From Candidatus Kutchimonas denitrificans (GTDB lineage: Bacteria > Gemmatimonadota > Gemmatimonadetes > Palauibacterales > KS3-K002), in assembly GCA_011774835.1 (NCBI GenBank), contig JAACAK010000070.1, positions 1 through 41,616 of the forward strand: 41,616 nt of DNA, in the 5' to 3' direction. Shown in pieces: positions 32,213-39,523 of this stretch. The stretch's first letter is position 1; each line of letters opens with the position of its first letter. The notes under the pieces are model-generated. The model did no database searches. It had not been told where the DNA came from and saw only the letters and a list, made by a program, of their open reading frames with translations. Position numbers and translations under genes: made by a program.

Positions 32213-34129
32213 ATGCGACCGCACCCGAAACCGCTAGGCGAACGCCGCTCGACCGCGGATCGCGGTGGCCTGGCGCTAGTGGCCACGCTCATCGTGCTGG
32301 CGGTGATCGGCCTGGTGGTCGCCGGCGCGGTGCGCGCGGCGATGACGTCGCTGCGAGCGTCGAGCCTCGACTACCGCGAGGCGCGCGCCTTCTACGCCGC
32401 GGAGGCCGGCGCCGAGGCGGCGCTGTCCCAGCTGAAGATCGCGCTGCAGGACGGGGTGCTGGAGGACGACGAGCTGCTGAACATCGAGCCGCCTGAGCTG
32501 GAGGGTTTCGACTACTCCGCCTTCGAAGTCGAACGGCGCGACACGGCGGTGGTCGAGGACATCACCGACGGGCCCTACCAGGGCCTCTACGCGCTGACGC
32601 AGAAAGTGGACATAAGCTCGGTGGCCGAGGACGCGAACGGCACGCTGTCCGGCGTGGTGCTGCGGGCCAAGGCCCAGGCGATCCCGATCTTCCAGTTCGG
32701 CGTCTTCTACGACGACGACCTGGAGGCGACCAACGGGCCGCCGATGGAGTTCGTCGGTCGCGTGCACGCCAACGGCAACATCTACCTGAGCTCGGCCAAC
32801 GCCTGGTACCGCGAGCCGATCACCACGCCCAACCGGGTATTTCACAACCGGAAGGACCACAACAGGGTGTTGGACGGCGTTTATATCTATGACGCCAACA
32901 CGGTGGCCGTGCCCCTCCTGTTCGACAGTCGCAGCATCCCGGGGGACGAGGCGTTCAAGGCCGAGAGCTGCGAGCAGTTCGATTGCCGTCTGCAGAGCGA
33001 GGCGTTCGACGTCGACTCGCTCAAGCTGCCGTTGCCCGCCGGCATCCCGGCCTACGAGCTGATCACTCAGCAGCAGATGGGCGACGGGGACGCAGAGAAA
33101 TCGGTAAAGTTCGCCTGGAAGGCGGACCTCTACGTGACGGTCGATTTCACCAACCCGAGGGCGTGGAATTCGTCCTGCAGCCTCACCAAGGACGCCGAGG
33201 ACGAAGACAACGTTCTGATCCCGACGATGACGGCGAAGCGGCCCGCCGGCAAATCGGTTCCGGGCCAGAGTCAGCTCTGCCGGATGTTCCGCTGGCAGTG
33301 GTCGGGCTTCTACGACGGGCGCGAGCGGGAGCTCAAGGACATCGTTCAGATCGATATCGACGAGATCGACGCTTGGGTGGCTGGCGATACGGACCGCCAG
33401 ATCGACATCATCTACGTCCAGATCAACCCGCCGGCGCCGGCCACCTTCAACATGGAGACCCGCGGCGTCATCATCGACGGAAGCATCGATCCTGCGATCC
33501 GGGTGGTGGATGCAGACGAGCTCCCCAACCGCATGACGATAGCCAGCGAGTGGCCGCTCTACGTCCGCGGCAACTACAACGTCACCACCAAAAAGCCGTC
33601 GGCCCTGGTCGGGGACGGCATCACGATCCTCTCCACCGCCTGGGACGATGAAGAGAACCGTCCGGAGGACGACGTGTTCGAGGACTGCTCCGATCACACC
33701 GCCGCGACGCTCTGTCCCGAGCTCGACGACTGGTACAGCGACTGGACGATGAAAGTCGCCGGGGAAACCACCGTCAACGCCGCCATACTCGCCGGCCACT
33801 GGCCCACTCCCTGCGACTGGTACGAGCCGACCTGCCCCGCCGACGGGTCTACCGCCTACTACCACGATTGGTATGGCGGCGGCATCGAGAACTTTCCGCG
33901 CTTCCTGGAGCGCTGGCGCGATGGCCCCAAGGTCGTCTTCCATTACCTGGGCGCCCTCATCAGCCCGTTCACCAGCCTGAAAACGGACGGGACCTGGAAC
34001 GGCAGCTATTACGAGCCGCCCCAGCGCGATTGGTCCTTCGACACGGACTTCCGCAGGCCGGGGAACCTGCCGCCGGGCACGCCCAACGTCGGGAACGTGA
34101 TCCGCACCGCCATGCGCGAAGCGTTTTAG
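32213..34129 (+). CDS. Large PilX-like minor prepilin, cassette A
   Basis: A 638-residue protein with a PilX-type N-terminus (DRGGLALVATLIVLAVIGLV, residues 16-35, no Glu5) and the PilX hallmark AFYAAEAGAEAALSQ at 59-73. It is much longer than typical PilX or GspK (about 200-330 residues). The C-terminal region contains GRVHANGNIYLSSANAWYRE and, near the end, GGGIENFPRFLERW, both shared with cassette B. Eight cysteines are conserved between the two paralogues. The start is fixed by AAGGAGG at 32198-32204; a longer upstream frame is a shadow. By analogy with GspK it would cap the pilus tip and carry an adhesin-like domain; this is inference. Confidence 0.9.
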   Translation: MRPHPKPLGERRSTADRGGLALVATLIVLAVIGLVVAGAVRAAMTSLRASSLDYREARAFYAAEAGAEAALSQLKIALQDGVLEDDELLNIEPPELEGFDYSAFEVERRDTAVVEDITDGPYQGLYALTQKVDISSVAEDANGTLSGVVLRAKAQAIPIFQFGVFYDDDLEATNGPPMEFVGRVHANGNIYLSSANAWYREPITTPNRVFHNRKDHNRVLDGVYIYDANTVAVPLLFDSRSIPGDEAFKAESCEQFDCRLQSEAFDVDSLKLPLPAGIPAYELITQQQMGDGDAEKSVKFAWKADLYVTVDFTNPRAWNSSCSLTKDAEDEDNVLIPTMTAKRPAGKSVPGQSQLCRMFRWQWSGFYDGRERELKDIVQIDIDEIDAWVAGDTDRQIDIIYVQINPPAPATFNMETRGVIIDGSIDPAIRVVDADELPNRMTIASEWPLYVRGNYNVTTKKPSALVGDGITILSTAWDDEENRPEDDVFEDCSDHTAATLCPELDDWYSDWTMKVAGETTVNAAILAGHWPTPCDWYEPTCPADGSTAYYHDWYGGGIENFPRFLERWRDGPKVVFHYLGALISPFTSLKTDGTWNGSYYEPPQRDWSFDTDFRRPGNLPPGTPNVGNVIRTAMREAF

Positions 34130-34146
34130 AAGCGGTATGCGGAGAT

Positions 34147-34213
34147 GATCCAGTGTGCGGGTGAGCGAATATCCCCACCTCACACCGACGTACCGCACAC
34201 CGCACACTGGATC
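34147..34213. repeat. Inverted repeat after pilin cassette A
   Basis: Perfect 14-bp arms GATCCAGTGTGCGG (34147-34160) and its complement (34200-34213), with shorter inner pairing GTGAG/CTCAC. Words of the GTGTGCGGTGTGCGG type are shared with the repeat at 16905-16938 and the large inverted repeat after cassette B. Confidence 0.7.
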
Positions 34214-34236
34214 GCTGGTCCAGCCCTTGCACTTAG

Positions 34237-34242
34237 TATAAT
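34237..34242 (+). promoter_or_regulatory. Consensus -10 element upstream of pilin cassette B
   Basis: TATAAT, perfect consensus, without a recognisable -35. It would give a leader of about 180 nt containing hairpins GGCC-GAAC-GGCC, CCCCGA-TG-TCGGGG and CAGTC-TAAGT-GACTG, and a hairpin CGGTC/GACCG (34404-34418) next to the ribosome-binding site of the first gene. The gap 34214-34428 has no ORF. Confidence 0.45.
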
Positions 34243-34428
34243 CGACCTCCCGGGCCGAACGGCCTGAGCCGCCCCGATGTCGGGGGGGTGCCCGTCAGTC
34301 TAAGTGACTGCCTGACTTCGAGTTCCCGCCAGAAATCGTGACTCTGGACGCCGTTTCCCGACGGTTGAAGCCGGTGGGGAGGCGGAAAAAGGTGCGGTCT
34401 GATCGGTCAAAATGACCGGAGCCAGGAT

Positions 34429-35025
34429 ATGAGCCGACGTGGCTTCAGCCTGATCGAGATGGTCGTCGTCCTCGTCCTGCTGGGCGTGGTGGCGGGTTTC
34501 GCCATCCCGCGAGCGTTGAAGAAGAGCCCGAGGTCGCAGGTGGATACGGCGGCGCGGGCGCTGGCGCGGGACCTGGAGCTGGTACGGATGCGAGCGATCG
34601 CGGCGAAGCGGATCGTGCGGATGACCTTCGTGCAGGCTGAGAACGGGTACACGGCGTTTCTGGACGTGAGCGAGGATCGCAGCGGCGTGATCACGGGGAG
34701 CCGGGAAGAGGTCACGGCGAGCCGGCTACTATCGCGGGGCAAGGTGAACGGGGTGCCTGGGGTGGAGCTTCCAAACGGTGTGGTGTTCGGGGCGGGCGCG
34801 GCGACGAGCGGGCCCGAGGGGTTGCCGGCGGACGGGGCGGTGACGCTCGAGGGCGACCGGGTGGAGTTCGACGCCGGCGGCATGGTGAGGCCGGCGGGCA
34901 CGGGCGGCGCGATCTACTTGGTGCACGAGGGGGATCCGAAGGTCGTCGCGGCGGTGACGGTGAGCGGTGCGGGGGCCTTCCGCGCCTGGCAATATGTCGA
35001 GGGTGAATGGGTAGACGCGAAGTGA
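34429..35025 (+). CDS. FimT/GspH-like minor prepilin, cassette B
   Basis: A 198-residue paralogue of the gene at 30190, with the signal RRGFSLIEMVVVLVLLGVVA (cleavage after Gly5, Glu +5 present), the conserved RDLELVRMRAIAAKRIVRMTF helix-strand region and GVELPNGVVFGAG. The C-terminal GAFRAWQYVEGEWVDAK parallels AFRAYRYINGEWVK. The divergence is large (many conservative changes along the whole length), so the duplication is not recent. The ATG has AGGA 3 nt upstream and a small hairpin beside it. It overlaps the next gene by GTGA. Confidence 0.92.
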   Translation: MSRRGFSLIEMVVVLVLLGVVAGFAIPRALKKSPRSQVDTAARALARDLELVRMRAIAAKRIVRMTFVQAENGYTAFLDVSEDRSGVITGSREEVTASRLLSRGKVNGVPGVELPNGVVFGAGAATSGPEGLPADGAVTLEGDRVEFDAGGMVRPAGTGGAIYLVHEGDPKVVAAVTVSGAGAFRAWQYVEGEWVDAK

Positions 35026-35426
35026 CGATCCGGCCGCTGGCCGGTGAGAGCGGGTTCGGGATGGTCTCGGTTCTGGTGGCGCTGGTGCTGCTGTCGGCCG
35101 GGGTCGTGGTTCTGTCCAGCTCGTCGGTGTTCATGACCTCGATGCAGAGCGAAGCCCGGGTGCGCTCGGTCGCGTCGTCGATCGCTCTCGGCTACATGGA
35201 GCAGGTGAAGACCCGGGAGCGTGCGGAGCTGACCTCGGAGCCGTCGGTGCGGGTAAACCGCTGGGGCGTGGTGGACGAAACGGGTGCCTTTGTCCGACTG
35301 CTCAAGGTCGAGCCGGAGGCGAGCGTTGTGGACGCGGTCAAGGTGACGGTGTGGGTGCGCTACCCTGGGAGCATGGGCCGTCCCGGGGAGGTCGAGGTAT
35401 CCACGATCATCTACGTAGGGGGCTGA
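35022..35426 (+). CDS. PilV-like minor prepilin lacking Glu5, cassette B
   Basis: A 134-residue paralogue of the gene at 30786. The GTG start at 35022 is chosen because it overlaps the upstream TGA exactly as in cassette A; an ATG at 35007 would also work. The signal is GESGFGMVSVLVALVLLSAG, again with Ser at +5 instead of Glu. The conserved SSSSVFM segment and IALGYMEQVKTRERAELTSE follow. The stop codon lies in the first of three GGGGGCTGA repeats. Confidence 0.85.
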   Translation: MTIRPLAGESGFGMVSVLVALVLLSAGVVVLSSSSVFMTSMQSEARVRSVASSIALGYMEQVKTRERAELTSEPSVRVNRWGVVDETGAFVRLLKVEPEASVVDAVKVTVWVRYPGSMGRPGEVEVSTIIYVGG

Positions 35427-35444
35427 GGGGGCTGAGGGGGCTGA
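35418..35444 (+). repeat. Three tandem 9-bp repeats with in-frame stops
   Basis: GGGGGCTGA occurs three times (35418, 35427, 35436). The unit is a multiple of three, so each copy gives a TGA in the PilV-like frame; the last GGGGG lies 7 nt before the PilW-like ATG and may act as ribosome-binding site. Cassette A has no such insertion. Confidence 0.85.
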
Positions 35445-35447
35445 GCG

Positions 35448-36416
35448 ATGCGGACACGGTCTAAAGCGGGCTGGCCGGCGCGGTTGCGCACGGTGCGAGG
35501 CTTCACGGCGATCGAGCTGATCGTCGCACTGACCCTCGGCACCGTCGTCATCGCCGCGGCGATCCAGTACGTGATGACCGAGTTCCGGAGCCTCGCCGCC
35601 AGCGAGGTCCGCGACGAGGTGGCACGCAACGCTCGCTACGTCTCGATCTCGTTGCGCCGCGATCTCCAGCGAGCCGGTGTCGGGATCGAGTCGACCCCGA
35701 GTTTCGGCACCGTGAACACCTGGCCCGGCGACAGAGGTGACACGCTGGTCGTTCTGTACGTTCCCTACCTGCCCGTCGAGGCGCCGCCGCACATGCTCGT
35801 TCCGCCGGAAGGCACCGACAACCCGCTGCCGGCCGGCGGCACTTGCGGCCCCCAGTGCATGGAAGTCGAGAAGGGCGACCTTACGGAGTTCGATCTCGAG
35901 GTCGGCAGTCTCGCTCGCCTCCAGGTCCTCAGCACCCGCCGGCTCGTCCTGATCGAGTTGATCGAGGAAGCCAGCCCCACCAGCGTGAACCTCCACTTCG
36001 CTGATCTACCCACCATCCTCCGCCAGCCGTCGGGGCTGACCGACGTGAAGCTGGACCGCTACTCCAGCTACGTTCAGCGGTTGCAGCCGTCGGTCTACTA
36101 CCTGGACGAGGACGATCGGCTGATGCGTGCGGTCAGCCTCAACCTGGACGGGTCGAAGGGCGGCGAGGTGCTGGCCTACGGGGTCGAGGAGTTCGACGTG
36201 AAGCTGGTCTTCGCCGACGGCGATGTGTTCGAGCAGGTGAATACCGGTGACCTGGATGACAGCAACGACTACGACGATATCGTCGCGGCCCGGGTCCGGG
36301 TCACGCTGCGCGCGCAGCGCACGCACCCGATGGTGAACGACGGCGAGTTGCTGAAGCGAACTTTCGAATGGATGATCGCACCGCGAAACCTCCGGTACGA
36401 GAAGGATCGATTGTAA
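35448..36416 (+). CDS. PilW-like minor prepilin, cassette B
   Basis: A 322-residue paralogue of the gene at 31197: signal VRGFTAIELIVALTLGTVVI (Glu +5), CGPQC in the same position as CGLRC, DDSNDYDDIVAARVRVTL, and the C-terminus IAPRNLRYEKDRL. The spacing of all shared blocks is the same. It overlaps neither neighbour; the PilX-like gene starts 53 bp later. Confidence 0.9.
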   Translation: MRTRSKAGWPARLRTVRGFTAIELIVALTLGTVVIAAAIQYVMTEFRSLAASEVRDEVARNARYVSISLRRDLQRAGVGIESTPSFGTVNTWPGDRGDTLVVLYVPYLPVEAPPHMLVPPEGTDNPLPAGGTCGPQCMEVEKGDLTEFDLEVGSLARLQVLSTRRLVLIELIEEASPTSVNLHFADLPTILRQPSGLTDVKLDRYSSYVQRLQPSVYYLDEDDRLMRAVSLNLDGSKGGEVLAYGVEEFDVKLVFADGDVFEQVNTGDLDDSNDYDDIVAARVRVTLRAQRTHPMVNDGELLKRTFEWMIAPRNLRYEKDRL

Positions 36417-36469
36417 CCTGGCAGTACGAGAAGTCCCGCCTTGCGTCCGCTGAGACGAGGCGAAGAGAC

Positions 36470-38389
36470 ATGATGACGAGCAAGAATCCAAAATGGTCGT
36501 CAGACCGCTCGGGTCTGGCCCTTATCATGACGATCATGGTCCTGGCGGTGGTCGGTACGATCGTGGGCGCCATGGTGACGGTCGTGATGGCGTCGGTCCG
36601 CACGGCGGGCATGGAGTACCACGAGGGCCGGGTCTTCTACGCGGCGGAGGCGGGCGGCGAGGCGGCGCTGGCGCAGATCAAGCTGGCGCTGCAGGACGGC
36701 CTGCTGGAGGATACCGAGCTGACCGATATGACGGCGCCGGTGATGGACGGCTTCAACTTCGACCAGTTCGAAGTCCAGAAGATGGGGACGCCGATCGTCG
36801 AAACGATCACCGACGGGCCGTTCGCCGGCCTGTACGCGCTGACGCAGAACGTGCGAATCACCTCGCTGGCCGAGGACCGCGCCGGGAACCTGGGCGGCGT
36901 CGTGCTGGACGCGAAAGCGCAGGCCATCCCGATCTTCCAGTTCGGCGTCTTTTTCCACGAGGACCTCGAAGCCACCAACGGGCCGCCGATGGACTTCGCC
37001 GGCCGGGTGCACTCGAACGGCAACATCTACCTGAGCTCGGCCAACGCCTGGTACCGGGAGATGATCACGACCCCGGGCGAGATCGTTTGGGACCGGAAGG
37101 ACTTCCATTCCAAGAAGACGGGGGTCTACATCAACGATGGCGACGGCAACGAGGTCAACCTCGACTTCGACAGCCGTTCGATACCCGACCCCGAAGCGTT
37201 CAAGTTCGAGAGCTGCGAGAAGTTCGACTGCCGCCTGCAGACCGGCGCGTTCGGCGTCGAGGAGCTGCGGCTGCCGCTGCCCGAAGAGGTGCCGCCCTAC
37301 GAGCTGATCCGGCCGCAGGAGACGGACGACGGGGCGGCGGAGAAGTCGGTGAAGTTCGCTTGGAACGCCGATACCTATATCGAGATCGACCTGACGAGCC
37401 TGAGCGCCCGGAGCGTGGTGTGCGAGGACGGCGATGACGACGGCGATGACGACGACGGCGAGACGAAGTGGTGGCCGAAGCTCACGGTCGTGCGCGACGG
37501 GCTCCCGGTCCCCAATCAGCCGCAGCTGTGCGACATCGCGACCTGGCGGTGGTCGGCGTTCTACGACGGGCGCGAGGAGGAGATGAAGGACGTCCTCACC
37601 ATCGACATCGAGCAGCTCGATGCCTGGATCGGCGGCGACGCGAGTCGGGCGACCCGGGTCATCTACGTCGAGTTCGTCGTACCGGGCACCATCGCCGGCT
37701 ATCCCAGCAATGTGCAGGATCTGCTGCTCGACGCGACGATCGATCCGGCGGTCCGCCTGAAGAACGGCGATCCGCTGCCGAACGAGATGACGGTGGCCAC
37801 CGATTGGCCGCTCTACGTGCAGGGGAACTACAACGTGGCGCCGAAGAAGCCGGCGGGTCTGGCGTCGGACGGGCTGACGATCCTCTCGAAGGAATGGCGC
37901 GACTGGGAGAACCGACCCGACGATGAGATCGTCGAGGACTGTGAGGGGCTGGTCTTCGATGGGCACCCATGCCCGGATTTCGAGGCGTGGGCCGCGGGCT
38001 GGGACTATCGGGAAGCCCGCGAGACGACCGTCAACGCCGGGGTCATCGCCGGACACTGGCCGACGCCGTGCGACCATCACGACGTGGGCTGCGCCGCCGA
38101 CGGCAGCGATGACTTCTACCAGGACTGGTACGGCGGCGGCATCGAGAACTTCCCGCGCTTCCTCGAGAGCTGGCGGCAGAGCGGCGCCAAAGTGCTCTTC
38201 CACTTCCGCGGCGCGCTGATCAGCCCGTTCACCAGTCAGAAGACGGAGGGCACCTGGAACGGCAGCTACTACCGGCCGCCGGCTCGCGACTGGGCCTTCG
38301 ACACCGACTTCCGCGATCCCGAGCTGCTGCCGCCGGGCACGCCCAACGTGGGCAGTGTGATCCGGACCGCCATGCGGGAAGCGTTCTAG
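36470..38389 (+). CDS. Large PilX-like minor prepilin, cassette B
   Basis: A 639-residue paralogue of the gene at 32213 (638 residues). The N-terminus RSGLALIMTIMVLAVVGTIV lacks Glu5; VFYAAEAGGEAALAQ is the PilX hallmark. Shared blocks include GRVHSNGNIYLSSANAWYRE, ESCEKFDCRLQ, HWPTPCDHHDVGCAADGS and GGGIENFPRFLESW, with all eight cysteines kept. An Asp-rich insert (EDGDDDGDDDDGE, near residues 319-331) replaces a less acidic segment in the paralogue and may bind calcium or vary in length. Two adjacent ATGs (36470, 36473) are possible starts; the ribosome-binding site is weak. An earlier in-frame extension overlaps the PilW-like gene and is not supported. Confidence 0.9.
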   Translation: MMTSKNPKWSSDRSGLALIMTIMVLAVVGTIVGAMVTVVMASVRTAGMEYHEGRVFYAAEAGGEAALAQIKLALQDGLLEDTELTDMTAPVMDGFNFDQFEVQKMGTPIVETITDGPFAGLYALTQNVRITSLAEDRAGNLGGVVLDAKAQAIPIFQFGVFFHEDLEATNGPPMDFAGRVHSNGNIYLSSANAWYREMITTPGEIVWDRKDFHSKKTGVYINDGDGNEVNLDFDSRSIPDPEAFKFESCEKFDCRLQTGAFGVEELRLPLPEEVPPYELIRPQETDDGAAEKSVKFAWNADTYIEIDLTSLSARSVVCEDGDDDGDDDDGETKWWPKLTVVRDGLPVPNQPQLCDIATWRWSAFYDGREEEMKDVLTIDIEQLDAWIGGDASRATRVIYVEFVVPGTIAGYPSNVQDLLLDATIDPAVRLKNGDPLPNEMTVATDWPLYVQGNYNVAPKKPAGLASDGLTILSKEWRDWENRPDDEIVEDCEGLVFDGHPCPDFEAWAAGWDYREARETTVNAGVIAGHWPTPCDHHDVGCAADGSDDFYQDWYGGGIENFPRFLESWRQSGAKVLFHFRGALISPFTSQKTEGTWNGSYYRPPARDWAFDTDFRDPELLPPGTPNVGSVIRTAMREAF

Positions 38390-38423
38390 TTCAGTATACG
38401 GTGTGCGGAAACGACTCGATGTG

Positions 38424-38490
38424 CAGTGTGCCGTGCGCCGGTGTGCGGTGAGGTGCCGGATCCCACTGCATACCGGCGCACGGCATACTG
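38424..38490. repeat. Large inverted repeat between convergent genes
   Basis: Arms 38424-38450 and 38464-38490 pair over 27 positions with only a few G-U pairs, around a 13-nt loop. It lies between cassette B and the outer-membrane gene, 2 bp from the latter's stop, and probably acts as a bidirectional terminator or 3' stabiliser. It uses the same GTGTGCGGT words as the repeat after cassette A. Confidence 0.8.
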
Positions 38491-38491
38491 C

Positions 38492-39100
38492 TTACCGATA
38501 ACTGAGTCCGAGGGCGAAGGCCACATCGTCCTGGATCGTCAACGCCACCGCGCCCCACAGCTTCCCGGCCAGCATCAGCTGGGCGCCGATCTCGGCGCCG
38601 ATGTCGAACTCGTCGTCACCGTCCCCGACGTCCGGGTCGAAGTAGGCCCACTGTACGTAAGGGATCCCGTAGAGCCACAGTTCGCGCCCCTCGATGTCGA
38701 TCGCGCTGCCCAACGAGACGCCGGCCGGTATCGCGAACAGGTTGCCCAGGTCCATTAGGGAGAACTGGGGTGCTGCGACGATCGCGAACGAGATCGGCAG
38801 GTCCTGGGTGGCCCGGGCCAGGAGGTAGCGCAGGTCGATCCCCAGGTTCACGCCGCCGCCGGCAGCGTCGGTGAAGCCGACCCGGAGGCCGCCGTCGAAC
38901 CGCGGCCCCAGCCCGCGCCGATAGAGTCCGAACAGATCGATGTCGTCCTCGATCGAAACGAACCCGGCGAACTCCGACTGCCCGCGGGCCAGGTAATCGG
39001 GCACCTGCACGAACGGTGTCGTGCCGCCCTGTGCCAGTGCCGTGGCGGGTAGCGCCGTCAGCATGAGGAAGCCCAACGTCAGGCGGATGGCTCTCGTCAT
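38492..39100 (-). CDS. Predicted outer-membrane beta-barrel protein
   Basis: A 202-residue hypothetical protein. A signal peptide (LTLGFLMLTALPATALAQG, cleavage after ALA) is followed by alternating amphipathic strands such as FDGGLRVGFTDAAGGGVNLG, LPISFAIVAAPQFSLMD and WGAVALTIQDDVAFALGLSY, ending in Tyr-Arg, consistent with a barrel of about eight strands. A perfect AGGAGG lies 9 nt before the ATG, which is convincing. It resembles no family that I can name. It is convergent with pilin cassette B and divergent from metH. Confidence 0.8.
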   Translation of the reverse strand: MTRAIRLTLGFLMLTALPATALAQGGTTPFVQVPDYLARGQSEFAGFVSIEDDIDLFGLYRRGLGPRFDGGLRVGFTDAAGGGVNLGIDLRYLLARATQDLPISFAIVAAPQFSLMDLGNLFAIPAGVSLGSAIDIEGRELWLYGIPYVQWAYFDPDVGDGDDEFDIGAEIGAQLMLAGKLWGAVALTIQDDVAFALGLSYR

Positions 39101-39231
39101 CGATCAAACCCTCCTATCCAAGTTGCCGTTCGTAAACGGGGGATGCTTCAGAAGCGGGGCGGGGCCGGGATGCTGTCCCGGGGACGGTCCTAAGTTATGC
39201 ATCCGGCCGGCCGGCGCCAGAGCTTCCTCTC

Positions 39232-39260
39232 TTGACCCGCCCGATCCGTCAGGCGATACT
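39232..39260 (+). promoter_or_regulatory. Candidate sigma70 promoter of metH
   Basis: TTGACC (39232-39237), 17-bp spacer, GATACT (39255-39260). It predicts a start near 39267 and a leader of about 257 nt. Confidence 0.5.
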
Positions 39261-39266
39261 TGAGCG

Positions 39267-39523
39267 CGTACGGATTAGCGAAGCAGCACGCGGCGGACGG
39301 ATTTGTGGACGCTTGCCACCGCCGGGCGGCCAAGGGTCGCCGAACCAAAGGTCTAAAGTGCCGGGACAGGACTGTGCACGTGACGAGCACGCCCCGCGCG
39401 CGGAGGACCGGCGAAGCGGGGCTTTTCTTCGTCTCCCCATCGTCATCGGTGGCGATGGGGAGGGCGAGGGCGAGGGCGAGGGCGAGGGAATACACCGGAT
39501 GGAAGGTCGAACAGCGCATAGAG
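39267..39523 (+). promoter_or_regulatory. Structured metH leader with terminator-like hairpin and G-quadruplex motif
   Basis: The leader has three strong elements in order. First, GCCCCGC (39391-39397) pairs with GCGGGGC (39416-39422), followed by TTTTCTT, like an intrinsic terminator or attenuator. Second, a perfect 10-bp hairpin CTCCCCATCG/CGATGGGGAG (39433-39442/39453-39462). Third, GGG runs at 39462, 39468, 39474, 39480 and 39486, each separated by CGA, form a perfect G3N3 quadruplex motif 35 nt before the start codon. Upstream, 39267-39390 contains further hairpins (for example GCGG-rich arms near 39287-39330 and GTGC/GCAC near 39375-39390) that could be a ligand-sensing part. No SAM, SAH or cobalamin riboswitch consensus is recognised. 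Confidence 0.55.
39391..39429 (+). terminator. Attenuator-like terminator in the metH leader
   Basis: A perfect 7-bp GC stem (39391-39397/39416-39422) with an 18-nt loop that can fold further (GGACCGGC region), followed by TTTTCTT. It lies about 95 nt upstream of the metH start codon, in the sense orientation. Confidence 0.6.

Noticed and set aside
39267..39523. Known SAM, SAH or cobalamin riboswitch before metH
   Set aside because: I looked for the SAM-I GGCAACC core, the SAH GAGGAGCGCTGC core and the B12-box GCCACTG and found none; a covariance search would settle it.
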